From assembly GCA_020637985.1 (NCBI GenBank), contig JACKJK010000003.1, forward strand, positions 310,001 through 374,000: a stretch of 64,000 nt of DNA. Direction: 5' to 3'. This document shows positions 46,571 to 55,072 of the stretch, piece after piece; position 1 is the first letter of the stretch; each line of letters begins with the position of its first letter. The notes under the pieces were generated by a model. That model ran no database searches and was not told the origin of the DNA. It saw only the letters and a program-made list of their open reading frames with translations. Position numbers and translations under genes: made by a program. The DNA is from Rhodobiaceae bacterium (GTDB taxonomy: Bacteria > Pseudomonadota > Alphaproteobacteria > Rhizobiales > Tepidamorphaceae).

Positions 46571-48805
46571 ATGGCGAAGGCGAGCATGAAATCCGACAAC
46601 GATGCGCAGAATTCCGCCGAGACCCGCGGCGGGCAGTTTGCAGGCGAGGACTCTCTCGGCGAAAACCTGCCGCAGACCCTGTCGGACTGGCTCGCAAGCC
46701 CGCGCCGCTTCGTCAATCGCGAACTGTCGTGGCTTGCCTTCAACAGGCGCGTGCTGGAGGAGGCGGCGAATACCGATCACCCGCTGCTCGAACGGCTGCG
46801 CTTCCTGTCGATTTCGGCCAACAACCTGAACGAGTTCTTCATGGTCCGCGTTGCCGGCCTCGTTGACCAGCAGCGCGCCGGCATAGCTTCGCTCAGCCTC
46901 GACGGGCTGACCCCGCCCGAACAGCTGCGCCAGATCAATCAGTCGGTGAACGAACTCGTCGCCAGCCAGCAGGCCCAGTGGGTCGCCTTGCGCGAGGAAC
47001 TGGCGGGGGAAGGAATCGTGACCGTCGAGGGCGACCAGTTATCCCCGGCCGAACGCGAATGGCTCGACCAGTATTTCCTCGCCTACATCTTTCCCGTGCT
47101 GACGCCGCTTGCCGTCGATCCGGCACACCCATTTCCGTTCATCCCCAACCTCGGCTTCTCGCTGGTGCTAGAACTCGCGCGCAAGGGAATCAGCATGACG
47201 GCGCTGATCCGCGTGCCCTCTCAGGTCAGCCGCTTCGTCGCGCTGCCGCGGGAGGAGGCGGCGGCGCACCGCTTCATCAGCCTTGAGAGCACGATCGGCC
47301 TCTACATCGAGCGCCTGTTTCCCGGCTACGAGGTGCGCGGGCGCGGCGCCTTCCGCATCATTCGCGATTCCGACATCGAGATCGAGGAAGAGGCGGAAGA
47401 CCTGGTGCGCGAATTCGAGACCATGCTCAAGCGCCGTCGGCGCGGGTCGGTCACGCGCCTGGAAGTCGAGGCCTCGACACCGGAAAACCTGCGCGCCGTG
47501 GTTGCGGAGGCGACCGGTGCGGGCGAGGAGGAAACCATCACCGTCGAGGGAATGCTGTCACTCAACGAACTGGACCAGCTTGTCGATGTCGACCGGCCGG
47601 ACCTCAAGTTCGTGCCCTACACGCCGCGTTTTCCCGAGCGCATCCGCGAGTTCGGCGGCGACTGCTTCGCGGCGATCAAGGCGAAGGACCTGATCGTCCA
47701 CCATCCCTACGAATCCTTCGATGTCGTCGTCCAGTACCTGAGCCAGGCGGCCCGCGATCCTGACGTCCTCGCCATCAAGCAGACCCTGTACCGCACATCG
47801 AAGAACTCGCCGATCGTGCGCGCCCTCATCGAGGCCGCCGAAGCCGGCAAGTCGGTCACCGCGCTGGTGGAACTGAAGGCGCGCTTCGACGAGGAAGCCA
47901 ACATCCGCTGGGCGCGCGACCTGGAACGCGCCGGCGTGCAGGTCGTCTTCGGCTTCGTCGAACTCAAGACGCACGCCAAGCTGTCGATGGTGGTGCGCCG
48001 CGAACAGGGGCAGTTGACCACCTACTGCCACCTCGGCACCGGCAACTATCACCCGATCACGGCGCGCATCTACACCGATCTGTCCTTCTTCACCGCCGAT
48101 CCGGTGATCGCGCGCGATGTCGCCCGCATCTTCAACTACATCACCGGCTATGCCGAGCCCAAGGATCTGGAAGTCATGGGCATGTCACCGCTGACGCTGA
48201 AGAAGAAGCTCATTGCGCATGTCGAAGACGAGATCGCCAATGCGCGAGCCGGCAAGCCGGCGGCGATCTGGGCCAAGGTGAATTCGCTCGTCGACCCGGA
48301 AATCATCGACGCCTTCTACGCCGCCAGCGCCGAGGGCGTGAAGATCGACCTCGTGGTGCGCGGCATCTGCGGCCTGCGCCCGGGCGTGGCGGGGCTGTCG
48401 GAAAACATCCGCGTCAAGTCGATCATCGGCCGCTTTCTGGAGCACTCGCGCATCATCTGCTTCGCCAACGGCGAGGCGATGCCATCGCTGAAGGCGATCA
48501 TCTACATCGGTTCCGCCGACCTGATGCCGCGCAACCTCGACCGCCGCGTCGAGGTCATGGTGCCTATCCACAACCCAACGGTGCACGAGCAGGTTCTCGA
48601 CCAGATCATGGTTGCCAACATGCTCGACAATCAGCAAAGCTATCGTGTCAACGCTGACGGAAATTCCGAACGGATTGCCTGCGCGGAGGGCGAGGAGCCT
48701 TTCAACGCGCACAAGTATTTCATGACCAACCCGAGCTTGTCCGGACGTGGCAGATCACTTCGCAAACACTCGCCACGTAGCCTCGCCAGCTCCGTCCGCT
48801 TCTAG
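46571..48805 (+). CDS. ppk: Polyphosphate kinase 1
   Basis: Ppk1 makes polyphosphate from ATP reversibly. The 744-residue protein has the N-terminal domain FVNRELSWLAFNRRVLEEA, the central HHPYESFDVVVQYL, the phosphohistidine motif near His468 in VELKTHAKLSMV and the C-terminal GTGNYHPITARIYTD. Start is uncertain: ATG 46571 or ATG 46586, the latter closely preceded by AAGGCGAG. The stop codon TAG (48803-48805) has its last base at the left edge of a 264-bp inverted-repeat element, so the natural C-terminus may have been altered by insertion. ppx follows beyond the element. Confidence 0.96.
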   Translation: MAKASMKSDNDAQNSAETRGGQFAGEDSLGENLPQTLSDWLASPRRFVNRELSWLAFNRRVLEEAANTDHPLLERLRFLSISANNLNEFFMVRVAGLVDQQRAGIASLSLDGLTPPEQLRQINQSVNELVASQQAQWVALREELAGEGIVTVEGDQLSPAEREWLDQYFLAYIFPVLTPLAVDPAHPFPFIPNLGFSLVLELARKGISMTALIRVPSQVSRFVALPREEAAAHRFISLESTIGLYIERLFPGYEVRGRGAFRIIRDSDIEIEEEAEDLVREFETMLKRRRRGSVTRLEVEASTPENLRAVVAEATGAGEEETITVEGMLSLNELDQLVDVDRPDLKFVPYTPRFPERIREFGGDCFAAIKAKDLIVHHPYESFDVVVQYLSQAARDPDVLAIKQTLYRTSKNSPIVRALIEAAEAGKSVTALVELKARFDEEANIRWARDLERAGVQVVFGFVELKTHAKLSMVVRREQGQLTTYCHLGTGNYHPITARIYTDLSFFTADPVIARDVARIFNYITGYAEPKDLEVMGMSPLTLKKKLIAHVEDEIANARAGKPAAIWAKVNSLVDPEIIDAFYAASAEGVKIDLVVRGICGLRPGVAGLSENIRVKSIIGRFLEHSRIICFANGEAMPSLKAIIYIGSADLMPRNLDRRVEVMVPIHNPTVHEQVLDQIMVANMLDNQQSYRVNADGNSERIACAEGEEPFNAHKYFMTNPSLSGRGRSLRKHSPRSLASSVRF

Positions 48806-49068
48806 GGTCAGGACCCACTAATGTGGTTGGAATGGCATGAGCCGATTTGTTCGGATACAAGGCGCAAGGCCGGAGGAAACCTGATGGTTTTCAAGGTCTT
48901 GGAACGCAGTAGCTGGGCAAATCGGCCCTATCCCGAAGGGACGCAAGAACGGCTTCGATCTACGGCGTCGAAGTGCTTGACCGGGCAGCAAGCCCGCTCT
49001 TCGCGTGTCTTCTTGTATCTCTGTGCTGCTTACAGCGCCATTTCAATCACATTGGTGGGGCCCGCCCC
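48805..49068. mobile_element. MITE-like element with 26-bp terminal inverted repeats
   Basis: The left end (48805-48830, GGGTCAGGACCCACTAATG...) and the right end (49043-49068, ...ACATTGGTGGGGCCCGCCCC) match as inverted repeats at 20 of 26 positions. The 264-bp interior has no transposase-sized frame, and an internal 9-bp inverted repeat GCCGATTTG / CAAATCGGC (48841-48849, 48918-48926) is present. No clear target duplication is seen. It looks like an old non-autonomous insertion. Confidence 0.65.
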
Positions 49069-49082
49069 TGGGCTGCGTCGAC

Positions 49083-50624
49083 ATGCCGTCTAGCGGTCGC
49101 GATCTTCTCGAGCTTGGCGCACCGGGCCGGCTTCCCGGCGCTCTGCCGGTTGGCGTCATCGACATCGGCTCGAACTCGGTGCGCCTGGTGGTCTACGAGG
49201 GCTTGTCGCGCAGCCTGACGCCGGTCTTCAACGAAAAGGCCCTGTGCGGGCTGGGTGCCCATCTGGCGACAACGGGGCAGCTCGACGACAAGGCCGTGAA
49301 GGCCGCCCTGACGGCATTGCGCCGCTTCCGTGCGCTGGCCGACCAGATGCGCGTCGACGTGCTGCACGTCATCGCCACCGCTGCCGCGCGCGAGGCGCGC
49401 AACGGTTCGCAGTTCATCGCCGAGGCCGAGAAGATCTGCCGCGTGCACGTCAATGTGCTGACCGGCGCCGACGAGGCACGCTACGCCGCATATGGCGTCA
49501 TCTCCGGCGTCCACGACCCCGATGGCGTGGTCGGCGATCTCGGCGGCGGCAGCCTCGAACTGATCGACGTCAGTGGCGATGAACTCGGCCAGGGCGTTAC
49601 CCTGCCGATGGGTGTGCTGCGGCTGCGCGATGTTACCGGCTCGAACCACCACCGCGCCGAAGAGGTCGTCACCGAGGCGATTTCCGGCTGCGGAGTCGCG
49701 GCCCAGTGCTTCGGCCGAGATTTCTATGCGGTCGGCGGCACCTTCCGCTCCATGGCCAAGCTCCACATGACGCGCTGCAACTATCCGCTGCACGTCATGC
49801 ACAACTACACGATCGAGCCTGATGACGCGCGCGAGTTCGCACGCGACATCCTGCGCGGCAAGCTGGGTGAGACCATCGCGAAATCCTCCATCTCGGATAT
49901 TCGCCAGGAACTGCTGCCCTTCGGAGCGGTTGTTCTGGAAGGCGTTCTCGACGTGATGCGCCCGCGCCGCATCGTCGTATCGGCGCTCGGCGTGCGCGAA
50001 GGGCTACTATACGGGTTGCTGGACGACGCGCAGCGCGCAGCCGACCCGCTCATCATCGCTGCCGAGGAACTGGCCTTCCTGCGCTCGCGCTCTCCACGCC
50101 ATGCGCGTGAACTGGTGCGCTGGACCGACGGCCTCATGAAATCGCTGCCGATCGAGGAAACCGAGGAGGAAGCGCGCCTTCGCCATGCCGCGGTCCTGCT
50201 TGCCGACATCGGCTGGCGTGCCCATCCGGACTATCGCGGCGAACAGAGCGTCAATATCATCGCCAACGCCGCGTTCGTCGGCATCGACCATGCCAGCCGC
50301 ATATTCATGGCACTCGCCGTCAGCTACCGGCATATGGGGCTCAGCGGCGACACGCTCAGCGAGCGCCTGCGCTCGCTGACCACGCCGCGCCTGCATGAGC
50401 GCGCCCGCGTCATCGGGGCGGCCTTGCGCGTGGCCTATCTCGTCACGGCCAGCATGGCCGGTGTGCTCGACGAGACGCCGATCTTCCGCGAGGGCGACAA
50501 GCTCGTCCTGTGCCTGCCCGAAGCGCGCAGCGACCTGGCGGGAAACCGTGTCGCGCAGCGTCTGCGGCAGATGGCGCGCGTCCTGTCCCTGATTCCGGAA
50601 ATCCGGATCAACGGCGACGGCTAG
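49083..50624 (+). CDS. ppx: Exopolyphosphatase Ppx/GppA family
   Basis: This family hydrolyses polyphosphate or pppGpp. The 513-residue protein has the ASKHA-fold phosphate loops GVIDIGSNSVRLVV (residues 24-37) and VVGDLGGGSLELIDV, and a C-terminal HD-like helical region (LRHAAVLLADIGWRAHPDYRGEQ). No Shine-Dalgarno is visible at ATG 49083, which lies only 14 bases after the right end of the inserted element; an alternative start inside the element is possible. It pairs functionally with ppk. Its 3' end overlaps the convergent rnd by 17 bases. Confidence 0.92.
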   Translation: MPSSGRDLLELGAPGRLPGALPVGVIDIGSNSVRLVVYEGLSRSLTPVFNEKALCGLGAHLATTGQLDDKAVKAALTALRRFRALADQMRVDVLHVIATAAAREARNGSQFIAEAEKICRVHVNVLTGADEARYAAYGVISGVHDPDGVVGDLGGGSLELIDVSGDELGQGVTLPMGVLRLRDVTGSNHHRAEEVVTEAISGCGVAAQCFGRDFYAVGGTFRSMAKLHMTRCNYPLHVMHNYTIEPDDAREFARDILRGKLGETIAKSSISDIRQELLPFGAVVLEGVLDVMRPRRIVVSALGVREGLLYGLLDDAQRAADPLIIAAEELAFLRSRSPRHARELVRWTDGLMKSLPIEETEEEARLRHAAVLLADIGWRAHPDYRGEQSVNIIANAAFVGIDHASRIFMALAVSYRHMGLSGDTLSERLRSLTTPRLHERARVIGAALRVAYLVTASMAGVLDETPIFREGDKLVLCLPEARSDLAGNRVAQRLRQMARVLSLIPEIRINGDG

Positions 50625-51792
50625 AACCGGCGGCTTCGGCGGCGGGTTCCAGTTCGATGCGCAGAAGCTTGCTTCCACGCACGGCAAGCCCCAGTTCGCC
50701 GCGCTTCAGCCGCAGCGCCAGGTCGCCGAAGATCTCCCGGCGCCAACCTTGCAGCGCGGCGATCTCGGCGTCGTTGTCGCCGGCGAGCAGTTCGATGTCG
50801 TCGGACGTCGCGATCATCCGCGGAGCAACGCCTTCGTCCTCGCAGACCTGCTTCAGCAGCACCTTCAGCATGTCGACCACGGCCGGGTGAGCCTGCGGCC
50901 GGCGCTCGCCGCGCGGCAGGCGCGGCAGGTCGTTTTCGTCGCGCTCCTTGACCGCGCGCACCAGCGCGATGATCGCTTCTCCGCTTCTTGAGCGCTCGAA
51001 GCCGCGTGGCAGGGCGCGCACATGCCCGAGCGCCTGCGCCGTGTCGGGCTGCTGCGCGGCGATTTCGTAGATGACGTCGTCCTTGATGATGCGCCCGCGC
51101 GGCACATCGCGCGTCTGTGCCTCGCGCTCGCGCCACTCGGCGAGGTCCTTCAGCACGGCAAACTCGCGCGGCTTGCGCGCGCGCAGCTTAAGCCGCGTCC
51201 ATGCCTCCTCGGGCGGCAGCCTGTAGGTCTCCGGCGAGGTCAGGAGTTCCATTTCCTCCGCGATCCAGTGGCTGCGATTGCGCTCTTCGAGTTCCGCCTC
51301 GAGAAACAGATACGGCTCAATCAGGTGGATCACGTCGGCGGCGGCATAGCGCAACTGCTTGTCGCTCAGCGGCCGCCGGCTCCAGTCGGTGAAGCGGTGC
51401 GACTTGTCGATGTCGGTCTTCTTCACCCGGCGCACCAGCTGGTCGTAGCTGACCGATTCGCCGAAACCGCAGACGGCGGCTGCGACCTGCGTGTCGAACA
51501 CCGGATGCGGCACCGACCCCGACAGGTTGAAGATGATCTCGATGTCCTGGCGCGCGGCGTGGAACACCTTCAGCACGGCCTCGTTGCGCATCAGCTCGAA
51601 AAACGGCGCAAGGTCTAGTCCCTCCGCCAATGGATCGACGAGGCACAAGTCCCCTTGCGGGCTCGCCATCTGGATCAGGCAGAGCTTCGGCCAGAAGGTC
51701 GTGTCGCGCAGGAACTCGGTGTCGATCGTGATGAACCGGTTGCCGGCGAGCGATTGGCAGGCGTCTTGCAGCGCCCTTGTCGTGTTGATCAT
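50608..51792 (-). CDS. rnd: Ribonuclease D
   Basis: RNase D trims the 3' ends of tRNA precursors. The 394-residue protein has the DEDDy motifs: Asp24 and Glu26 in FITIDTEFLRD, Asp in HAARQDIEI and Tyr/Asp in LRYAAADVIHL, followed by two HRDC-like domains (ENDLPRLPRG region, then AEIAALQGWRREIFG). The frame is open to 51972. ATG 51792 or ATG 51798 is the likely start. It converges on ppx and the two coding regions overlap by 17 bases. Confidence 0.94.
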   Translation of the reverse strand: MINTTRALQDACQSLAGNRFITIDTEFLRDTTFWPKLCLIQMASPQGDLCLVDPLAEGLDLAPFFELMRNEAVLKVFHAARQDIEIIFNLSGSVPHPVFDTQVAAAVCGFGESVSYDQLVRRVKKTDIDKSHRFTDWSRRPLSDKQLRYAAADVIHLIEPYLFLEAELEERNRSHWIAEEMELLTSPETYRLPPEEAWTRLKLRARKPREFAVLKDLAEWREREAQTRDVPRGRIIKDDVIYEIAAQQPDTAQALGHVRALPRGFERSRSGEAIIALVRAVKERDENDLPRLPRGERRPQAHPAVVDMLKVLLKQVCEDEGVAPRMIATSDDIELLAGDNDAEIAALQGWRREIFGDLALRLKRGELGLAVRGSKLLRIELEPAAEAAGSSRRR

Positions 51793-51862
51793 GTCCATGG
51801 AGGCAGGGATATATCCTGAAAGTTGCATCGCTGTCGCCTGCGCAGGTGCAGCTGCGTTGTAT

Positions 51863-53125
51863 TTATTGCCCCTTGCTTTCCGCTGGGTTAGCGGCGCCGT
51901 TCGAATTCCTGGGCCGTTGCGCAAGCCGGAACAGGACCGGAGAGGTCCGCAGCAGGGCGACGAAGCCGCCATAGCTGTCCTTGCCGAGCTTGGGACCGGT
52001 CAACTGGCGCACGCCGGTATAGACCAGCAGGACGCCGTGGATGGCGCTCGTGTAGACGAACAGGGCGGACGTTCCCAGCCGTTCCATCACCATCGACGCC
52101 ACAATCGGCCCGAAAATGGCACCGATGGAGAAGAAGAACGTCAGCCCGGCGGCAACCAGCACGTACTGGCTGCTGTCTGCCCGGGAATTCGCGTGCGCGG
52201 CCGAAAGCGAGTAGATGGGCATCGCGAAGGCGCCGAACAGGAAGATGCCGACCATGTTGAGCGTCGCGTCCTCGCGCGCGACGAATGACAGGAACAGCCC
52301 CGCGAAGACCGCCCCGCCGGTCGATATGGCGATCGCCGAGCGTCGGTTGATGCGGTCCGACAGCCATCCCAGCGGGTATTGCAGCAGCACGCCGCCGGCG
52401 ATTCCCGCCGAGATGAACAGCGCGACGCCGGCCTCGTCGAGTCCGATGTCCTGCGCGTAGAGCGGCGAGATCAGACGGAAGGCCGAATTCGTCATGCCGA
52501 TGCTGAGGCAACTGGTACAGGCAAGCGGCGACAGCTGCCACAACGCCTTCAGGTCGAAGCGGAAGCGCTCGGGCGGGGCAGGGCTGGACCGGTCGCTGAG
52601 CGAAACCGGCACCAGCGACAGGCAGAACAGGATCGCCATCACCGAGAAGATCGCAAAACCGCCCGCGCCGAATGCCGGGATCAGGAACTGCGCGCCGGTC
52701 ACCGCGGCAAGGTCGATGATGCGGTAGAGCGACAACAGCCGCGCGCGCCCCTCCGGCGCGGCGCTGGAGTTGAGCCAGCTCTCGATCGTCGTGAACAGGC
52801 CCGAAAAGCAGAAGCCCATGCAGAAGCGGATGAACCCCCAGGCTATCGGGCTGACGGCGATGGGAAGACTCAGCGTGCCAATCGCCGCGACCGCGCACAG
52901 CGCGGCGAAGACGCGGATGTGCCCCACCGCCTGCAGCAGCCTTGGCGCCAGCACGCAGGCGACGAGAAATCCGGAAAAATAGGCCGCGCCCATGGCGCCG
53001 ACCTCGATCGTCGAGAAACCCTCGATTCCCGCACGCAGCGCGATCAGCGTACCCTGCATGCCATTGCCCGCCAGCAGCACGCCGGCCGCGGCGAGAAGCG
53101 GTATGAGGGGGCGCAAACTGGTCAT
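51863..53125 (-). CDS. MFS transporter, YcaD-like
   Basis: A 420-residue membrane protein with twelve predicted membrane segments and the MFS loop pattern (YPLGWLSDRINRRSAI between segments 8 and 9; a cytoplasmic RIIDLAAVTGAQF region). It resembles the YcaD group of small-molecule exporters, but no substrate can be named. It has no close operon partner: rnd starts 71 bases downstream and aspS is divergent with 153 bases between. C-terminal 30 residues are polar. Confidence 0.88.
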   Translation of the reverse strand: MTSLRPLIPLLAAAGVLLAGNGMQGTLIALRAGIEGFSTIEVGAMGAAYFSGFLVACVLAPRLLQAVGHIRVFAALCAVAAIGTLSLPIAVSPIAWGFIRFCMGFCFSGLFTTIESWLNSSAAPEGRARLLSLYRIIDLAAVTGAQFLIPAFGAGGFAIFSVMAILFCLSLVPVSLSDRSSPAPPERFRFDLKALWQLSPLACTSCLSIGMTNSAFRLISPLYAQDIGLDEAGVALFISAGIAGGVLLQYPLGWLSDRINRRSAIAISTGGAVFAGLFLSFVAREDATLNMVGIFLFGAFAMPIYSLSAAHANSRADSSQYVLVAAGLTFFFSIGAIFGPIVASMVMERLGTSALFVYTSAIHGVLLVYTGVRQLTGPKLGKDSYGGFVALLRTSPVLFRLAQRPRNSNGAANPAESKGQ

Positions 53126-53160
53126 CGGGCTGTTCCGGGGCGCGCGGCAATGAAGGCCTG

Positions 53161-53240
53161 CGCCTGCATCGCAGGCGAAGCGGCCGAGGCGGCATTAGGC
53201 GTGCCTTGCCTTGACAAGACAAGCGTTCTTTGTGCTTGTC
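53161..53240. promoter_or_regulatory. Inverted repeats and candidate promoter upstream of aspS
   Basis: CGCCTGC-atc-GCAGGCG (53161-53177) and GACAAGC-N9-GCTTGTC (53218-53240) are perfect 7-bp inverted repeats; the second partly overlaps a TTGACA box (53211-53216). No good -10 is seen. They may be operators of aspS or of the divergent MFS gene. Confidence 0.35.
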
Positions 53241-53278
53241 CGGCGTGAATTTCCCAACGCGATTTCCGGAAGAGTTCC

Positions 53279-55054
53279 ATGCACCGTTACCGCAGCCATA
53301 CCTGCGCCGATCTGCGCGCGGCCGATGTCGGCAAACCCGTCCGCCTGTCCGGCTGGGTCCATCGCGTTCGCGACCACGGCGGCCTGCTGTTCATCGACCT
53401 GCGCGACCACTACGGCATCACGCAGATCGTCGCCGACCCCGATTCGCCGGCGTTCGCCGATGCCGAGAAGGTGCGTTCGGAGTGGGTGATCCGTGTCGAC
53501 GGCAAGGTCGTGGGGCGCGACGCGGAAGCGATCAACCCGAATCTCCCCACCGGCGAGATCGAGGTCTTCCTGAGTGAGCTCGAGGTTCTGTCGGCCGCCG
53601 CCGAATTGCCGCTGCCGGTATTCGGCGACCAGGAATACCCCGAGGAGACGCGGCTGAAGTACCGCTTCCTCGACCTGCGGCGCGAGAAGCTGCACAGCAA
53701 CATCATGCTGCGCAACGCCATAGTCTGGCGCATCCGTCAGCTGATGCGCGACCAGGGCTTCTTCGAGTTCCAGACGCCGATCCTGACGGCTTCCAGCCCG
53801 GAAGGCGCACGCGACTTCCTCGTTCCCTCGCGCCTGCATCCAGGCAAGTTCTACGCGCTGCCGCAGGCGCCGCAGCAGTTCAAGCAGCTGGTCATGATGT
53901 CGGGCTTCGACCGCTATTTCCAGATTGCCCCGTGCTTCCGCGACGAGGATGCCCGCGCCGACCGTTCGCCCGGCGAATTCTACCAGCTCGACATCGAGAT
54001 GAGCTTCGTCGAGCAGGAGGACGTCTTCCAGTCCGTCGAGCCGGTCCTGCGCGACCTGTTCAAGGAGTTCGCCAACGGCAAGCGCGTCACCGGGACCTTC
54101 CCGCGCATTCCCTACGCCGAGGCGATGCGAAAGTACGGCTCCGACAAGCCGGACCTGCGCAACCCCATCGAGATGCAGCCGGTGACGCAGCATTTCGCCG
54201 GCTCGGGCTTCAAGGTCTTCGCCAACATGATCGCGGGCGATACCAAGGTCGAGGTGTGGGCGATCCCCGCGCCCGGCGGCGGGTCGCGCGCCTTTTGCGA
54301 TCGCATGAACTCCTGGGCGCAGTCCGAGGGCCAGCCGGGCCTTGGCTACATCTTCTGGCGCGAGGGCGAGGACGGTGGGGCAGGGCCGCTGGCCAAGAAC
54401 ATCGGCGAGGAGCGCACCAGCGCCATTCGCGACCAGCTCGGCCTCAAGGTCGGCGATGCCTGTTTCTTCGTGGCTGGCCGGCCAGAGAAGTTCGCCTCCT
54501 TCGCCGGTCAGGCACGGACTCGCGTCGGCACCGAGCTCGACCTCGTCGACGCCGACCAGTTCGCCTTCTGCTGGATCGTCGATTTCCCGATGTTCGAGTG
54601 GGACGAGGACAACAAGAAGGTCGACTTCTCGCACAACCCGTTCTCGATGCCGCAGGGAGGGCTCGAGGCGCTGCAGACAAAGGACCCGCTCGACATCCTC
54701 GCCTACCAGTACGACGTCGTCTGCAACGGCGTGGAATTGTCCTCGGGCGCGATCCGGAACCACCTGCCGGAAATCATGGAGAAGGCCTTCGCCATTGCCG
54801 GCTATGACAAGGCGGTGCTGGAAGAGAAGTTCGGCGGCATGCTCAACGCGCTGAAGTACGGCGCCCCGCCGCACGGCGGCATCGCGCCGGGCGTCGACCG
54901 CATCGTCATGCTGCTGGCCGGCGAGGAGAACCTGCGCGAGGTGACGCTGTTCCCGATGAACCAGCGTGCCGAGGACCTGATGATGGGCGCGCCGTCCACC
55001 GTTTCGGCGAAACAGCTGCGCGAGCTGAACATCCGGATCGTCCAGGCCGACTGA
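53279..55054 (+). CDS. aspS: Aspartyl-tRNA synthetase (AspRS)
   Basis: AspRS charges tRNA-Asp, and in many alphaproteobacteria also tRNA-Asn. The 591-residue class IIb enzyme has the N-terminal OB-fold (VRLSGWVHRVRDHGG), motif 2 in FRDEDARADRSPGEFYQLD, the bacterial GAD insertion domain, and motif 3 GVDRIVMLLAGEENLREV. Length is that of the bacterial type. Whether it is discriminating cannot be decided without knowing whether GatCAB is present elsewhere. GGAAGAG precedes ATG 53279. It is followed after 18 bases by a GT8 gene. Confidence 0.97.
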   Translation: MHRYRSHTCADLRAADVGKPVRLSGWVHRVRDHGGLLFIDLRDHYGITQIVADPDSPAFADAEKVRSEWVIRVDGKVVGRDAEAINPNLPTGEIEVFLSELEVLSAAAELPLPVFGDQEYPEETRLKYRFLDLRREKLHSNIMLRNAIVWRIRQLMRDQGFFEFQTPILTASSPEGARDFLVPSRLHPGKFYALPQAPQQFKQLVMMSGFDRYFQIAPCFRDEDARADRSPGEFYQLDIEMSFVEQEDVFQSVEPVLRDLFKEFANGKRVTGTFPRIPYAEAMRKYGSDKPDLRNPIEMQPVTQHFAGSGFKVFANMIAGDTKVEVWAIPAPGGGSRAFCDRMNSWAQSEGQPGLGYIFWREGEDGGAGPLAKNIGEERTSAIRDQLGLKVGDACFFVAGRPEKFASFAGQARTRVGTELDLVDADQFAFCWIVDFPMFEWDEDNKKVDFSHNPFSMPQGGLEALQTKDPLDILAYQYDVVCNGVELSSGAIRNHLPEIMEKAFAIAGYDKAVLEEKFGGMLNALKYGAPPHGGIAPGVDRIVMLLAGEENLREVTLFPMNQRAEDLMMGAPSTVSAKQLRELNIRIVQAD

Positions 55055-55072
55055 CGCAAGGGACCAGCAGCG

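Noticed and set aside
48821..49093. 90-residue ORF (plus) between ppk and ppx
   Set aside because: It lies almost entirely inside the inverted-repeat element, has unusual composition and no recognised domain; treated as part of the element, not as a gene.
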